Assembly (NCBI RefSeq): GCF_900168205.1 | Contig: NZ_FUZE01000006.1 | Coordinates: 1 to 64,000 of the forward strand | Origin: Chryseobacterium balustinum | Lineage (GTDB): Bacteria > Bacteroidota > Bacteroidia > Flavobacteriales > Weeksellaceae | Reading direction: 5' to 3' | Length of the DNA stretch: 64,000 bases | Shown here: piece by piece, positions 33,337 through 42,746 of the stretch | How the letters are laid out: each line of letters begins with the position of its first letter | Position numbering within the stretch: position 1 is the stretch's first letter | The notes under the pieces: generated by a model | What the model was told of the DNA's origin: nothing | What the model saw: the letters and a program-made list of their open reading frames with translations, nothing else | Database searches by the model: none | Translations under genes and position numbers: made by a program

Positions 33337-33942
33337 TTACAGTTCTGAAATTTTCTTTCTAAAATATTGATTGGTTTCTACGATAAGCTCGTAGTTTGCC
33401 CGTTTTAGTCTTTGGCTGATTGAAGATTGTGAAATTGCAAATTTCTTTGCCAAATCTTCCTGAGTAATGTCTTTGTTCATGATCATTTCGTGAATGATCT
33501 CGGAAGTTGCCATCGTCCAGTTATCAAAATCTTTGGATGCCCATTTTAATAAAATATTAAGATCGCGATCTATAGAATCATTAGAAGTTTTAATGGAAAC
33601 CGTATCGCCATCACTCTTCAGGTCATTTAATAATCTACCAGAATTCACATAGGCTGAACCGTTGGATTCTGTGATTTTTTCAGATGAAAAATTCTCCAGC
33701 CCAATGCCAATTGCAATTCTTACGTCTAAATTTTCCTGACTTTTTATAAGAGATTTGATAGCTAGGAAATGCCAAAAGACATCATCGATATTACATTTAA
33801 ACTGAAATTCGTCTCCTCTGTATATTTCCCATACTTGTGGAGCATTCCCCCAATTTTCTAGGAGATCTTTAAGTTTGGTAATCCAAACTTCAGTGTCTGC
33901 ATGTTGCGAATTAATAATATCACCAGTGATGACCGCTATCAT
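33337..33942 (-). CDS. SatD-family regulator
   Basis: 201 residues beginning MIAVITGDIINSQ, the SatD family N-terminus. A C-terminal winged HTH (ITQEDLAKKFAISQSSISQR, about 157-180) marks it as DNA-binding. SatD was described in a streptococcal acid-tolerance locus; its role here is unknown. Upstream there are five CTTATAAG-like boxes. TATATTTG on the minus strand (33954-33947) lies 5 bp from the ATG, implying an almost leaderless mRNA. Co-transcribed with DUF3307. Confidence 0.85.
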   Translation of the reverse strand: MIAVITGDIINSQHADTEVWITKLKDLLENWGNAPQVWEIYRGDEFQFKCNIDDVFWHFLAIKSLIKSQENLDVRIAIGIGLENFSSEKITESNGSAYVNSGRLLNDLKSDGDTVSIKTSNDSIDRDLNILLKWASKDFDNWTMATSEIIHEMIMNKDITQEDLAKKFAISQSSISQRLKRANYELIVETNQYFRKKISEL

Positions 33943-33946
33943 TCTG

Positions 33947-34181
33947 CAAATATAATCATTATTACTTATAAATAAAACTTATAAGCAAATTTACTTATAA
34001 GTTTTAAATATTAGCTTTTTTGCTTATATATTAATTCAGAACTTTACGACTATCACACATAGCAAAAGATACAATCGCATATATTACTTGTTTTAAAATT
34101 AGAATATCATTTTTAAATTAAGTACTGATTGTCAGCAATCTGTCTAATTGGAAATTTCTTATTGAGCTTTTGCTTATAAGT
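33947..34181 (-). promoter_or_regulatory. Promoter and CTTATAAG operator cluster of the SatD/DUF3307 unit
   Basis: The -7 element TATATTTG is at 33954-33947 (minus strand). Copies of the palindromic box ACTTATAAG or close variants begin at 33964, 33977, 33993, 34022 (GCTTATATA) and 34172 (GCTTATAAGT). The first three cover the -33 region. This is what an autorepressor site cluster would look like. The remaining bases of this 299-bp gap are featureless. Confidence 0.6.
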
Positions 34182-34241
34182 TTTCACAAAAAAAACTTCG
34201 CTCAGGTTGAACGAAGTCTTATGTTAAATTTAATCTCAATA

Positions 34242-36107
34242 TTATTTTTTAATAAATTGATAAGCTTTGTCATCGAGTTTCAATAGATAAGAACCTGTTT
34301 TTAAATTTTGTACAGAAATATTTTTCTTGTTTTTAAACGGATTTTTCTCGATATAAATTAACTGTCCCGAATAATCTACAATTTGAGCAGTCTGAATTTT
34401 TTCAGTTTTTCCTCTTATAAAAATATTATCATGAACTGGGTTTGGGTAGATTTTAAATTCGGTTTCAGTTAATAATTCGGTTTCAGAAGTAGATAATGTT
34501 CCTAAATTCTGACAGTAATTGCTTGCATAAGAATCCCATTCGCTGATATTAAAAGTTGAAGTAGGCTCTGTAACAATATCCTTTCTATAAAGCGAAACAT
34601 TTGCGTTAGTGTTGCTTGTAAATTTACTACCTATAACATCTACTATTGTTGAATTGTAAGCTAATTCAACATATTGAGTTCCGCTGAAACTTAAGGCTTC
34701 ACCCGCAGTAAGAAATAATGCGTCATTGTTTGTTGTGCATTGTAATGCAGCTTTTGGATTGAGGATAACAAAACTTTTATTGTTAGGTATTTTTCCCTCA
34801 AGCTCAAAACTACCTGTAAAATAATAAGAACCAGTTATACTATTGTAATATTGAGTTCTTATGCTATAATTATTTAAATTAACTTCATGGCCGGTTTTAT
34901 TTATGATTTCCAAAGCTTTATTATTATCTGTTCCTTCAATGTATTTTGTAATTAAAAGTTCTTTAAAATTTAAATCTGTTGCAAGAGTTGATACAGTTGC
35001 AATATTACTGTCTGTAGATTGTAGATAACCTTGGTCATAAGCCCTTACGGTAAACGAATAGGATGTTGCAGGGTTTAAATGATCAATAATAAGCGAAGTT
35101 GATTTTGTGGAGGTCAGAAAAGTCCCATTCTGATACACGTTATAGCCTATTACGTCACTACTTGCGCTTGGTGACCAGGTCAGATTTGTATAATAAGCTC
35201 CTGATTGGTTTGTGTTTACATTAGTAGGAGCCTGCGGAACAATAGTATCTGGAGTTTGTGTCCAAATTGTATTAACCCATTGAGGGTTATCAATAAAAGG
35301 ATTTCTATTGTTCTGGATGGCATATATTGCATTGTTCCTATTGATCTCTCGTTGAGAAACAGGGTCTTGTGTATGCCATTGAATAAGCATTGAAATATAA
35401 GCGGGATCAAAAGCACGCTCTGCTGTACCATCAAATGGAGAGCGGTCTATCGCAGGATTGATATTGGTAGAATGGTTAAATACAGGTAATTTGTCTTCGT
35501 ATCTAACCGCAAAATAAAGCAGCATTCTTGCAATGTCTCCTTTAAATTCATTAAGGGGCTCGTATACTCTATTGGTATATACGTAATTAGGAATAGCGCT
35601 ATTGGCAATTTTAGATGTATTGCTAAAGGTGTGATGGATGGTAGAATTTCCAATGCCGTAAGGATAATTACTTCTTAATTGATTGATTCTTGCATCTGTA
35701 GGAATTACAAAATGTAAATCTGAATACATAGGGTAATTGCTATTAAATGTACTTTGTGGTACCGCATGCTCTCTGTTGTAGCCTAATCCTTCGGCTCCTG
35801 AGGTGCTGATAAGATTTGCAGAAGTATATTCGTAAGCGTCAGGCCCTGCAGGAATCTCAGAATACATATCTAGTAAAATTGTTGTATTGCTTGATCCGTG
35901 ATCATAATATTGGTCTAAATCAGTTTGGTTGTAAAAGTTAGGCAAGTCACCATAGCCCCAATTTACATTTTTGATTGCAGTAATTTCATGCAGCTTAGTC
36001 TTCAAAGCATACCCAGTCAATCCTATTGTTCCATTATAATACCCTGATGGAATCTGGGCTGAAATAGAAGCGGATATTAAAAGTATAGGAAGTAGAAGTT
36101 TTTTCAT
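34242..36107 (-). CDS. Secreted endonuclease I-family nuclease with T9SS sorting domain
   Basis: 621 residues. Signal peptide (MKKLLLPILLISASISAQ). The EndA/endonuclease I domain at about 20-275 has the His-metal motif GYNREHAVPQSTF and SDLHFVIPTDARINQLRSNY. A fibronectin type III domain (about 290-375), a lamin-tail domain (about 378-490) and a type IX sorting domain (FKIYPNPVHDNIFI to the final YQFIKK) follow. It would be exported by the T9SS and degrade extracellular DNA or RNA, for nutrients or biofilm turnover. Confidence 0.92.
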   Translation of the reverse strand: MKKLLLPILLISASISAQIPSGYYNGTIGLTGYALKTKLHEITAIKNVNWGYGDLPNFYNQTDLDQYYDHGSSNTTILLDMYSEIPAGPDAYEYTSANLISTSGAEGLGYNREHAVPQSTFNSNYPMYSDLHFVIPTDARINQLRSNYPYGIGNSTIHHTFSNTSKIANSAIPNYVYTNRVYEPLNEFKGDIARMLLYFAVRYEDKLPVFNHSTNINPAIDRSPFDGTAERAFDPAYISMLIQWHTQDPVSQREINRNNAIYAIQNNRNPFIDNPQWVNTIWTQTPDTIVPQAPTNVNTNQSGAYYTNLTWSPSASSDVIGYNVYQNGTFLTSTKSTSLIIDHLNPATSYSFTVRAYDQGYLQSTDSNIATVSTLATDLNFKELLITKYIEGTDNNKALEIINKTGHEVNLNNYSIRTQYYNSITGSYYFTGSFELEGKIPNNKSFVILNPKAALQCTTNNDALFLTAGEALSFSGTQYVELAYNSTIVDVIGSKFTSNTNANVSLYRKDIVTEPTSTFNISEWDSYASNYCQNLGTLSTSETELLTETEFKIYPNPVHDNIFIRGKTEKIQTAQIVDYSGQLIYIEKNPFKNKKNISVQNLKTGSYLLKLDDKAYQFIKK

Positions 36108-36270
36108 GTCTAAAAAATTGGACAGCTAAAGTAAGAAATAAACACATTTAAAATTAATTAAGATGATTAATATATTGTTAATAATTTAAAATTAATTTAC
36201 TGAAAACGAATTACTTATTTACTCTAATTTATCTTCAAAACAAATTATTTTAGTATTTCAGCAATTTAAG

Positions 36271-36278
36271 TATCTTTG
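36271..36278 (+). promoter_or_regulatory. -7 element of the acyl-CoA dehydrogenase gene
   Basis: TATCTTTG matches TAnnTTTG and lies 21 bp before the ATG at 36300. It also shows that an in-frame TTG at 36276 cannot be the start. Confidence 0.6.
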
Positions 36279-36299
36279 GGACATAACTATACAAGTAAT

Positions 36300-37439
36300 A
36301 TGAACACAGAAACGATTAACAACATCAAAATGATCGCGGAAACAGCAAAGGAATTTGCTGAAAAGAATATCAGACCAAATATTATGGAGTGGGACGAAAG
36401 TCAGACTTTTCCTAAAGAGCTATTTCACCAGTTAGGAGATATGGGTTTTATGGGAATTGTAATTCCTGAAGAATATGGCGGTTCTGGTCTTGGCTATCAC
36501 GAATATGTTGCTATTCTAGATGAAATTTCTCAGGTTGATCCTTCAATTGGATTATCAGTTGCGGCACACAATTCATTGTGCACCAATCATATCTATGAAT
36601 TTGGAAATGAAGAACAGAGAAACAAATGGCTTCCACAGTTAGCTACGGGTAAAGTAATCGGAGCTTGGGGATTGACAGAGCACAATACAGGATCTGATTC
36701 TGGAGGGATGTCTACTACTGCAGTAAAAGACGGTGACGAGTGGATAATCAACGGAGCTAAAAACTTTATCACTCATGCAATTTCTGGTGACATCGCTGTT
36801 GTAATGACTAGAACTGGAGAAATTGGAGCTAAAAATAATTCTACAGCGTTTGTTTTAGAAAAAGGAATGGCTGGCTTTACTTCAGGTAAAAAAGAAAACA
36901 AACTTGGAATGAGAGCTTCAGAAACTGCAGAACTTATTTTTGATAACGTTCGTGTTTCAGATGCGAATCGTTTAGGTGAAGTTGGTGAAGGTTTCAAGCA
37001 GGCGATGAAAATTCTTGACGGTGGTAGAATTTCTATTGCTGCGTTAAGTTTAGGAACTGCAAGAGGAGCTTATAAAGCGGCTTTAAAATACGCTAAAGAA
37101 AGAAAACAGTTCGGAAAATCTATTTCAGAATTCCAAGCAATCAACTTTATGTTGGCAGATATGGCAACAGAAATTGATGCTGCAGAATTATTGATCCAAA
37201 GAGCTTCTACGCTGAAAAATGCAAAACAGAAAATGACAAAAGAAGGGGCAATGGCAAAATTGTATGCTTCTGAAGCTTGTGTAAGAATTTCTAACAATGC
37301 AGTTCAGATTTTTGGAGGTTACGGATATACAAAAGATTTCCCGGCTGAAAAATATTACAGAGATTCTAAACTTTGTACAATTGGTGAAGGTACTTCAGAA
37401 ATTCAGAGAATGGTTATCGGTAGAGATATCACAAAATAA
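36300..37439 (+). CDS. Acyl-CoA dehydrogenase
   Basis: 379 residues from the ATG at 36300. FAD-dependent alpha,beta-dehydrogenation of acyl-CoA esters. N-terminal helical domain, beta domain with GAWGLTEHNTGSDSGGMSTT, and C-terminal helices with ERKQFGKSISEFQAINFMLA and GGYGYTKDFPAEKYYRD. The catalytic Glu is at 363 in TIGEGTSEIQR. Short/branched-chain type by sequence; exact substrate not determined. Monocistronic with its own promoter and terminator. Confidence 0.95.
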   Translation: MNTETINNIKMIAETAKEFAEKNIRPNIMEWDESQTFPKELFHQLGDMGFMGIVIPEEYGGSGLGYHEYVAILDEISQVDPSIGLSVAAHNSLCTNHIYEFGNEEQRNKWLPQLATGKVIGAWGLTEHNTGSDSGGMSTTAVKDGDEWIINGAKNFITHAISGDIAVVMTRTGEIGAKNNSTAFVLEKGMAGFTSGKKENKLGMRASETAELIFDNVRVSDANRLGEVGEGFKQAMKILDGGRISIAALSLGTARGAYKAALKYAKERKQFGKSISEFQAINFMLADMATEIDAAELLIQRASTLKNAKQKMTKEGAMAKLYASEACVRISNNAVQIFGGYGYTKDFPAEKYYRDSKLCTIGEGTSEIQRMVIGRDITK

Positions 37440-37476
37440 TTTTTTGGGTTAATTTACCTTAAAATTAATATAAAGC

Positions 37477-37510
37477 AATAGCATACGTAATTTACGTATG
37501 CTATTTTTAT
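37477..37510 (+). terminator. Intrinsic terminator after acyl-CoA dehydrogenase
   Basis: AATAGCATACG and CGTATGCTATT pair around TAATTTA, followed by a T run; the palindrome is perfect over 14 bp per arm. Confidence 0.85.
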
Positions 37511-37600
37511 TTTATGTAAGTATTTTCATAATGTTGTATTGTTTGTTTAATGCATTGCATAATTTATTAAATTAAATATCTAAAATTTTCTTAAATAATT

Positions 37601-37633
37601 TTGTTTTTCATAATATAATTTTTATTAGCTTTG
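37601..37633 (+). promoter_or_regulatory. Promoter of the secreted metalloprotease gene
   Basis: TTG at 37601-37603 and TAGCTTTG at 37626-37633 (22-bp spacer), 28 bp before the ATG at 37661. Confidence 0.5.
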
Positions 37634-37660
37634 ATATTCCAAAATCAAAATAGATACTAT

Positions 37661-40591
37661 ATGAAAAAACAACTATTGGTGATTGGAATGCTGGTTTCAG
37701 GCATTTCATTCGCTCAGACAGACCGTCTTTGGTGTGAAAGTTCTAGAAAAACAAATTCAGAAATTTTTGAAAACAAATCAACAATCAACAATCCGAAGAT
37801 CTATAGTTTAGATATTGACGGATTGAAAAATGCTTTGGCAAAAGCACCAAAAAGATTGGCTGTTGGTGAAAAGTCAGAAATTATTATTTCTTTTCCAAAT
37901 TCTGATGGAAAATTGGAGCATTTCAAAGTAAGGGAAAATTCGAATTTTGATCCTCAACTGGCTGCGAAGTATCCGGATATCAAATCTTATGTTGGTGAAG
38001 GAATGGGAGATTCAAATTCTACAGTGTATTTCAGTATTTCTCCATTGGGTTTATCCTCTATGGAAATTTACGGTGATAAGTCTGCTGTTTTTATTGAGCC
38101 TTACACAAAAGATCTTTCAACGTATGTCGTTTATAGAAAATCAGACAAAAAAGATGATTTAAACAAATTTGAATGTACCGTAATTGATGTGGCTCAAAAA
38201 GGAGTCTCAGGTTTAGATAATCTTCAGGCAAGACCTAATGCGGATGATGCCAAATTAAGAACATTCAGATTAGCTTTGTCTTCCACAGGAGAATACACGA
38301 CCTATTTTGGAGGGACAAAAGCTCTTGCTTTAGCAGCAATGAATAATACAATGACCCGTGTAAACGGAGTTTTTGAAAAAGATTTTTCGGCGAGAATGGT
38401 TTTAATTGCCAATAATGACGCTGTAATTTATACCAGTGCTTCTACGGATCCTTATTCTGCAGCTTCAGGAATGAGCAGCTGGAATTCTCAGCTTCAATCG
38501 ACCTTAACTTCGGTAATTGGTGAAGCTAATTACGATGTAGGACATTTATTCGGAGCTTCCGGAGGTGGCGGAAATGCAGGTTGCATCGGTTGTGTTTGTG
38601 TGAACGGATCAAAAGGAAGTGGTTATACTTCTCCGGCAGATGCAATCCCTTCGGGAGATAATTTTGATATCGATTATGTAGCTCACGAATTGGGTCATCA
38701 GTTTGGCGGAAATCATACGTTCTCAATGAGTAATGAAGGAACCGGAGTTAATATGGAACCTGGTTCCGGATCGACTATTATGGGATATGCAGGAATTACA
38801 AGTCAGGACATTCAGGCGCATTCAGATTCTTTCTTCCATGCAGTAAGTATTCAGCAGATTACAGATAATATTAAGGCTAAAACCTGTCCTACAAGTACGA
38901 GTACAGGAAACTCAGTACCAACAGCAAATGCAGGTGCAGATTATACTATTCCAAAAGGAACTCCATTTATGCTAACCGGTGCGGGAACTGATGCAAACGG
39001 AGATGCTCTTACTTATATCTGGGAACAGATGAATAATGCGTCTTCTTCTCAAACTGGAGCGAGTTCAGCGGCAAGTGTTACAAAAGCGACAGGGCCAACC
39101 TTTAGATCGTGGACCCCGCAAACGACTCCTACAAGATATTTTCCGAGAATGGCTTCTGTTTTAACGGGTGCGACAACAACGGCTGGCTCAGAAATTACTG
39201 TTGAAGCATTATCAAACGTTGCAAGAACTTATAATTTCAGATTTACCGTTCGTGATAACAGAGCTGGAGGTTCTGGAAATAATTCTGATGATGCGGTAAT
39301 TACTGTTAACGGAACTGCAGGCCCATTCAGTGTAAGTTCTCAAAATACAGCAACAACTTATTCGGGAGGCACTTCTCAAACCATAACCTGGAATGTTGCC
39401 GGAACTACAGCAAACGGCGTAAATGCTGCAAACGTAGATATTCTTTGGTCTACAGACAGCGGAAATACATGGACTACTCTACTTTCAGGAACTCCAAACG
39501 ACGGTTCTCAGGCGGTAGTTATTCCAAATTCGTCTACGACTACAGGAAGAATTATGGTAAAAGGTTCAAATCACATTTTCTTTGATGTAAATAATGCAAA
39601 TATTACGGTAAATGCAGGTTCAGGAATTTCTGATACTACTCCACCGACGGCTCCAACTTTAGCGGCTTCAGGAACAACTTCTACAAGTACAAATCTTTCT
39701 TGGTCGGGCGCTACAGATAATGTTGCTGTGACGGGTTATGATGTTTATCAAGGGGCTTCATTGGTAGGCTCTACGACTTCTACTTCTTATACCGTAACAA
39801 GTTTAACGCCTTCTACGACGTACAGTTTTACGGTTAAAGCTAAAGATGCGGCAGGAAATAATTCTGTTTCAAGCAATACGGTTTCTGTGACCACTCTTGC
39901 TGGAAGCACAACTACCTATTGTTCTGCAACATCAACCAATACAGCGGATGAAAGAATCGGAAATGTAAGCTTCGGAACGATTAATAATACATCCACAGGA
40001 ACTGCAGGTTACGAAAACTTTACCGCAGTTTCTACGAATGTAACGAGAGGTTCAGCGTATACGATTTCTGTAACTCCGGTTTGGACTTCAACTAAATATA
40101 ATGAAGCTTATGCAGTTTACATTGATTACAATAAAGATGGAGACTTTACAGACAGTGGAGAATTGGCTTGGACGAAAACGGGTTCACAGACAAGTCCGGT
40201 AACAGGATCTATCACAATACCGTCAACTGCAACTCTTGGAACAACAAGAATGAGAGTAATGATGCAATATAGTTCTGTTCCGTCATCTTCTTGCGGTTCT
40301 TATACTTACGGACAGGTTGAGGATTATACTTTAAATATTGTGTCATCGGGAAGGGGTGACGATTTTGATACAAAAGATTTAATGACAGATATTAAGTTAT
40401 ATCCAAATCCTGCGAGAGACATTTTAAATGTTTCAAATACGACTAATGAAGATTATAAAATCTTCGATATGGGTGGGAAGCTAATCAATTCAGGAAAACT
40501 CAAAGGAGGCTCAGTGAATGTAAGTGGTCTTGTAAAAGGAGCTTATGTAATTCAGGTGGGCGAAGTTTCTAAACGATTTATTAAAAACTAA
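37661..40591 (+). CDS. Secreted reprolysin-like zinc metalloprotease with T9SS sorting domain
   Basis: 976 residues from the ATG at 37661, where the signal peptide begins (MKKQLLVIGMLVSGISFAQ). Propeptide-like region to about 190. The metalloprotease domain has the zinc motif HELGHQFGGNH and a Met-turn in IMGYAG. Then come an Ig/PKD-like stretch (NAGADYTIPKGTPFMLTGAG), a fibronectin type III domain, a GEVED domain (YIDYNKDGDFTDSGELAWTK) and a type IX sorting domain (LYPNPARDILNV to the C-terminus). The GC content of the Thr/Ser-rich region is somewhat higher than that of its surroundings. Extracellular protein degradation is the expected role. Confidence 0.93.
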   Translation: MKKQLLVIGMLVSGISFAQTDRLWCESSRKTNSEIFENKSTINNPKIYSLDIDGLKNALAKAPKRLAVGEKSEIIISFPNSDGKLEHFKVRENSNFDPQLAAKYPDIKSYVGEGMGDSNSTVYFSISPLGLSSMEIYGDKSAVFIEPYTKDLSTYVVYRKSDKKDDLNKFECTVIDVAQKGVSGLDNLQARPNADDAKLRTFRLALSSTGEYTTYFGGTKALALAAMNNTMTRVNGVFEKDFSARMVLIANNDAVIYTSASTDPYSAASGMSSWNSQLQSTLTSVIGEANYDVGHLFGASGGGGNAGCIGCVCVNGSKGSGYTSPADAIPSGDNFDIDYVAHELGHQFGGNHTFSMSNEGTGVNMEPGSGSTIMGYAGITSQDIQAHSDSFFHAVSIQQITDNIKAKTCPTSTSTGNSVPTANAGADYTIPKGTPFMLTGAGTDANGDALTYIWEQMNNASSSQTGASSAASVTKATGPTFRSWTPQTTPTRYFPRMASVLTGATTTAGSEITVEALSNVARTYNFRFTVRDNRAGGSGNNSDDAVITVNGTAGPFSVSSQNTATTYSGGTSQTITWNVAGTTANGVNAANVDILWSTDSGNTWTTLLSGTPNDGSQAVVIPNSSTTTGRIMVKGSNHIFFDVNNANITVNAGSGISDTTPPTAPTLAASGTTSTSTNLSWSGATDNVAVTGYDVYQGASLVGSTTSTSYTVTSLTPSTTYSFTVKAKDAAGNNSVSSNTVSVTTLAGSTTTYCSATSTNTADERIGNVSFGTINNTSTGTAGYENFTAVSTNVTRGSAYTISVTPVWTSTKYNEAYAVYIDYNKDGDFTDSGELAWTKTGSQTSPVTGSITIPSTATLGTTRMRVMMQYSSVPSSSCGSYTYGQVEDYTLNIVSSGRGDDFDTKDLMTDIKLYPNPARDILNVSNTTNEDYKIFDMGGKLINSGKLKGGSVNVSGLVKGAYVIQVGEVSKRFIKN

Positions 40592-40619
40592 ATATCCTTT
40601 CAATTAAACCTTAATCTTT

Positions 40620-40650
40620 AGGCTGCTCAGAAATGGGCAGTCTTTTTTTA
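40620..40650 (+). terminator. Intrinsic terminator after the metalloprotease
   Basis: GGCTGCTC and GGGCAGTC pair (two G-U pairs) around AGAAAT, followed by seven T residues. Confidence 0.8.
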
Positions 40651-40789
40651 TAATTGATGAATGGTAATTAATGATCGATTTATTAATGGTAGTTTAAAAA
40701 CAAATAGTATTTGTTAATCAATTTTTATATAAATAATGAATGTGTTTTTTTTGCTGGAATTGTAAAACCTATTAAAAACCTAACATCTG

Positions 40790-40823
40790 ATATCTAATAT
40801 CTAATATCTAATTTTTATATTTG
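40790..40823 (+). promoter_or_regulatory. Promoter with 7-bp tandem repeat upstream of the MazG-like gene
   Basis: ATATCTA is repeated three times without change (40790-40810), directly followed by TATATTTG (40816-40823), a -7 element 18 bp before the ATG. The repeat occupies the spacer and -33 region. Confidence 0.5.
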
Positions 40824-40841
40824 CCCTAAATAAAAAATTTC

Positions 40842-41309
40842 ATGGATAAAATTGACAGCCTGAACCAAGTAGCAGAATTCCACACCACTTTTAAAGCACC
40901 TATTTTAGATACTCCACAAATTCCTTCTCAGGAAAGATGTAATTTGAGAGTTGAACTTTTGCAGGAAGAATTAAATGAATTAAAACAAGCTATTGCAGAT
41001 AACGATATTGTAGAAATTGCTGATGCATTGTGTGATTTGCAGTATGTTTTGAGTGGCGCAGTTTTAGAATTCGGATTGGGTAATAAGTTTGTAGAATTAT
41101 TCAACGAAGTGCAGCGTTCTAATATGTCTAAAGCTTGCGATAACGAAGAACAGGCAAATGAAACAGTAGAATTTTATAAAGAAAAAGATGTTGAGTCTTT
41201 CTATGAGAAATCAGGAGAAAAATTCAATGTTTACAGAAAAGCAGATCATAAAGTATTGAAAAATAAATACTACTCTCCTGCTGATTTAAAAACAATTATT
41301 GAAAATTAA
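40842..41309 (+). CDS. MazG-like nucleoside triphosphate pyrophosphohydrolase
   Basis: 155 residues. All-alpha NTP-pyrophosphohydrolase fold with the EELNELKQAI helix (ExxE) and EIADALCDLQYVL (ExxD), the Mg-binding residues of the family. Related to phosphoribosyl-ATP pyrophosphohydrolases; likely hydrolyses (d)NTPs to monophosphates, perhaps as a house-cleaning enzyme. First of a small rightward group. Confidence 0.85.
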   Translation: MDKIDSLNQVAEFHTTFKAPILDTPQIPSQERCNLRVELLQEELNELKQAIADNDIVEIADALCDLQYVLSGAVLEFGLGNKFVELFNEVQRSNMSKACDNEEQANETVEFYKEKDVESFYEKSGEKFNVYRKADHKVLKNKYYSPADLKTIIEN

Positions 41310-41335
41310 TATGAAATCAAAGATTCACAAATACA

Positions 41336-41932
41336 ATGAAAAATAATAGAAATATAATTTGTAAAAAAATCATCACCAATATTTTTACTCTTTCAGTTCT
41401 TACTTTGGCTATGCAGCAGTTTAATGCTCAGAAAGTTGTGGTCAACAGAGAGGTAGAAACTACCAATGACGGAAAAATGCTTTTAGGGCACCAGCTTAAA
41501 GAGCAGTTTGCGAAAGAACCTTATTCGGAATGGTATGCCAAAGAGTTTAATGAATATGCTTTAGACCAAAAAGCAGTTACAGAACTAAGAAAAAATAATA
41601 TTAACTCTTATAATCTGATTGTTTTTGTGGGAACTTGGTGCGAAGACAGCCACAGAGATTTTCCTAGACTGATGAAAATTCTGGAAGAAGTAAAATATCC
41701 GGACAGCAGATTGACGATTATTGCGGTGAACCGTAAAAAAGAATCTCCTACAGGTGATGAAGTTAAATATAATGTTTCAAAGGTTCCTACAATTATTGTC
41801 GAAAAATATGGCAAGGAAATTGGAAGAATCATAGAAATGCCGACTACGGGTTATGTAGAAAGAGACCTTGTAGAAATCTTAAAAAAAGATGACGGGTCGG
41901 TATTGAAAGAAATATTTAAAAAAGAAAATTGA
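41336..41932 (+). CDS. Exported thioredoxin-fold protein with single active-site Cys
   Basis: 198 residues. N-terminal signal or anchor (IITNIFTLSVLTLAMQQFNAQ). Thioredoxin fold with VGTWCEDSHRDFPRLMKIL and the cis-Pro loop VSKVPTIIV. The usual WCxxC is WCEDS, leaving one Cys, so a monothiol or binding role is more likely than a dithiol oxidoreductase. Overlaps the following gene by 4 bp (TTGA), so the two are coupled. Confidence 0.82.
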   Translation: MKNNRNIICKKIITNIFTLSVLTLAMQQFNAQKVVVNREVETTNDGKMLLGHQLKEQFAKEPYSEWYAKEFNEYALDQKAVTELRKNNINSYNLIVFVGTWCEDSHRDFPRLMKILEEVKYPDSRLTIIAVNRKKESPTGDEVKYNVSKVPTIIVEKYGKEIGRIIEMPTTGYVERDLVEILKKDDGSVLKEIFKKEN

Positions 41933-42534
41933 AAAATCTAAAATTAATTATTCCCTTTGTTGCGGGAATTCTTTTGATGCTGATTCTGTTTTTTAGTTTT
42001 AAGTCTTGTTTTAAAATGAGCGAAAAAACTGAAAAGTCCGATTATTATATTCTGACCAATCAGATCTCCAAAATGAACAAAATGGTGGTCTTGGAGCAGG
42101 ATTTTTCTGCGATGCAGAAAACCAAGTTTGGGTATGAATTTCTTGGGAAAGAAATGACGAGTAATAGCATTATTACTTATACCAAAACCAATGCGCAGGT
42201 TTCATATGATCTGAATAAAATGAAAATAGAAGTTGATTCTATTAACAAAAAACTGATTATTACAGAACTTCCCAATGCGGATATCAGAATTACGCCAAGT
42301 GTAGAAATTCAGTCGTTAGACGATTCTTTCATCAATAGGATTTCTGAGCAGGATATCAAAAATGTACAGCAAAAAGCCAAACAAGCTGCTATAAAATCTG
42401 TAGATCAGAATAAATTAAGAAGTGAAGGTCATCAGCAATTGATGGAAAATCTTAATAATATTTTTGTTTTGGCAAAGGCTTTGAATTATAAGATAGAAGA
42501 TCAAACCGGCAAAATCGGTGTTCTTGGACTCTAA
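41929..42534 (+). CDS. DUF4230 membrane-anchored protein
   Basis: 201 residues from a TTG start overlapping the previous stop. One N-terminal transmembrane helix (LKLIIPFVAGILLMLILFF), then the DUF4230 domain (KMVVLEQDFSAMQKTKFGYE, ADIRITPSVEIQSLDDSF). Function unknown; the bulk probably faces the periplasm. Confidence 0.8.
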   Translation: MKNLKLIIPFVAGILLMLILFFSFKSCFKMSEKTEKSDYYILTNQISKMNKMVVLEQDFSAMQKTKFGYEFLGKEMTSNSIITYTKTNAQVSYDLNKMKIEVDSINKKLIITELPNADIRITPSVEIQSLDDSFINRISEQDIKNVQQKAKQAAIKSVDQNKLRSEGHQQLMENLNNIFVLAKALNYKIEDQTGKIGVLGL

Positions 42535-42545
42535 AATTCAAAACT

Positions 42546-42728
42546 ATGGATTCAAAAGACGATAACAAAAAGAAAGAATCTGCCAATTCCGCAGAAACAA
42601 AAAAGCAAAATGAAGACTTCCGCGATATTCCGGCTTCTTCACAGAAACAAAATCCACCCGATGTTGATAAGGAAGACGTTCAGAAATCTTCCAAAAACAA
42701 ATCAGGAAAAACAGATAATACCAAGTGA
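42546..42728 (+). CDS. Small hydrophilic protein, function unknown
   Basis: 60 residues, almost entirely charged or polar (Lys, Asp, Asn, Ser), with no hydrophobic core, so probably disordered. It lies 11 bp after the DUF4230 gene and its stop codon sits in the loop of the terminator that ends the unit, which argues for a real gene. Confidence 0.5.
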   Translation: MDSKDDNKKKESANSAETKKQNEDFRDIPASSQKQNPPDVDKEDVQKSSKNKSGKTDNTK

Positions 42729-42746
42729 AAGCTTGGTATTTTTTAT
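42717..42746 (+). terminator. Intrinsic terminator overlapping a stop codon
   Basis: AATACCAAG (42717-42725) pairs with CTTGGTATT (42732-42740) around TGAAAG, followed by T residues. It ends the MazG-like/DUF4230 group. Confidence 0.85.

Noticed and set aside
38900..40400. Higher GC and Thr/Ser-rich stretch of the metalloprotease as a sign of transfer
   Set aside because: Repetitive fibronectin-like and GEVED domains of T9SS cargos commonly show this composition; flanking promoter and terminator are of the local type.
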